Part shown: piece after piece, positions 5,513 to 5,907 of the stretch
Numbering within the stretch: the first letter of the stretch is position 1
Layout of the letters: each line of letters opens with the position of its first letter
Origin: Treponema sp.
Lineage (GTDB): Bacteria > Spirochaetota > Spirochaetia > Treponematales > Breznakiellaceae
Length of the DNA: 5,907 bases
Direction: 5' to 3'
NCBI GenBank assembly: GCA_031288815.1
Contig: JAITQR010000097.1
Coordinates: forward strand, 1-5,907
Position numbers and translations under genes: made by a program
The notes under the pieces: model-generated
Seen by the model: the letters and a program-made list of their open reading frames with translations, nothing else
What the model was told of the DNA's origin: nothing
Database searches by the model: none

Positions 5513-5907
5513 CTAAAAGAGAAAAGCTTCCGTGTCCCTCAGGAGGCTCCTGAAATCCCCGAAGCTTGTCCTGGTCTCGGGCAGGGAGCGGAGGAAGATT
5601 TCCCCGTAACTTTTGCGGAGAAGCCGGCCGTCCAGCACCGCCACCACCCCCCGGTCGCTGGATCGGCGCATGAGCCGGCCAAAACCCTGCTTGAATTTCA
5701 TCACCGCCTCGGGGAGGGAAAGCTCCATAAAGGGGTTCCGCCCCTGCCGTTCAAGGTTCTCCCGCCGGGCCTCGAAGACCGGATCGTTGGGGGCTCTAAA
5801 GGGAAGACGGCAGAGGATCACCAGGCGCAGGGTGTCCCCCGGGGCGTCCACCCCCTCCCAGAAAGAATCGGTGGCGAAAAGCGCCGATCGCCGGTCCTCC
5901 AGGAAGT
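5513..5907 (-). CDS. dinG: DinG-family ATP-dependent DNA helicase, C-terminal part (5' end outside window)
   Basis: This is the C-terminal 130 residues of an XPD/DinG-type superfamily 2 helicase, which unwinds DNA 5' to 3' in repair or replication-conflict processing. The frame is open from the window edge to TAG at 5515-5513. Motif V is visible as ALFATDSFWEGVDAPG (about residues 8-23), followed by LRLVILCRLPF, an NPFMELSLPEAVMKFKQG block, and motif VI as QGFGRLMRRSSDRGVVAVLD with the arginine finger residues. It ends with YGEIFLRSLP and a short acidic tail. An in-frame GTG at 5851 falls inside motif V and cannot be the true start. The iron-sulphur or nuclease portions that separate DinG subtypes lie outside the window, so the subtype is open. 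The downstream M24 peptidase gene is in the same direction, about 100 bp away. Confidence 0.9.
   Translation of the reverse strand, partial: FLEDRRSALFATDSFWEGVDAPGDTLRLVILCRLPFRAPNDPVFEARRENLERQGRNPFMELSLPEAVMKFKQGFGRLMRRSSDRGVVAVLDGRLLRKSYGEIFLRSLPETRTSFGDFRSLLRDTEAFLF

Noticed and set aside
1..5907. CRISPR array, tRNA/rRNA genes, insertion sequence or toxin-antitoxin/defence module
   Set aside because: I saw no regularly spaced direct repeats, cloverleaf or rRNA-like stretches, transposase motifs or small paired genes. Recognisable genes fill nearly the whole window, and no gap exceeds 200 bp.

Overview
The window is GC-rich bacterial chromosome with tightly packed genes. It holds ordinary housekeeping and transport genes. 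I see no phage, insertion sequence, CRISPR array, RNA gene or obviously new multi-gene system. The taxonomic hint is indirect. The solute-binding protein has a signal peptide ending in FA followed by GGSSEKKAA, with no lipobox cysteine. From memory this style is common in Treponema-type spirochaetes, and the MiaA and peptidase sequences would fit a GC-rich member of that group. This is a moderate-confidence inference only.

Layout from left to right. (1) The 3' end of miaA (tRNA dimethylallyltransferase) lies on the + strand, ending at 455. (2) A 165-bp convergent intergenic region carries a 22-bp near-perfect palindrome (487-508) and a clear rho-independent terminator for the opposing operon (551-582, - strand). 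(3) A - strand transport operon runs leftwards from a sigma70-like promoter at 4226-4254: a family-5 periplasmic solute-binding protein (2541-4136), a DppB/OppB-type permease with a TTG start (1451-2464), and a DppC/OppC-type permease (621-1454) that overlaps it by 4 bp. The operon ends without ATPase genes, so the NBD subunits must be encoded elsewhere. (4) An M24 metallopeptidase of the Xaa-Pro dipeptidase type (PepQ-like) lies on the - strand, ending at 4315. (5) The C-terminal 130 residues of a DinG-family helicase lie on the - strand, ending at 5513 and running off the right edge.

Functionally, the transporter would import short peptides and the neighbouring cytoplasmic M24 peptidase could trim proline-containing dipeptides. 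This is a plausible peptide-scavenging pair, although the two appear to be separate transcription units. miaA and dinG are unrelated housekeeping neighbours.

The most interesting signal is non-coding. Two related elements of about 42-44 nt sit in the same orientation on either side of the solute-binding-protein gene, one in its 5' leader (4173-4214) and one just after its stop codon (2493-2536). They share the flanks GTAAGGCC and CCTGG and both fold into hairpins, with different bases in the stems. The leader also contains a perfect 14-bp palindrome over the predicted transcription start, and a third complementary segment that could form an alternative hairpin next to the ribosome binding site. 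Together these suggest a deliberately controlled solute-binding-protein cistron.
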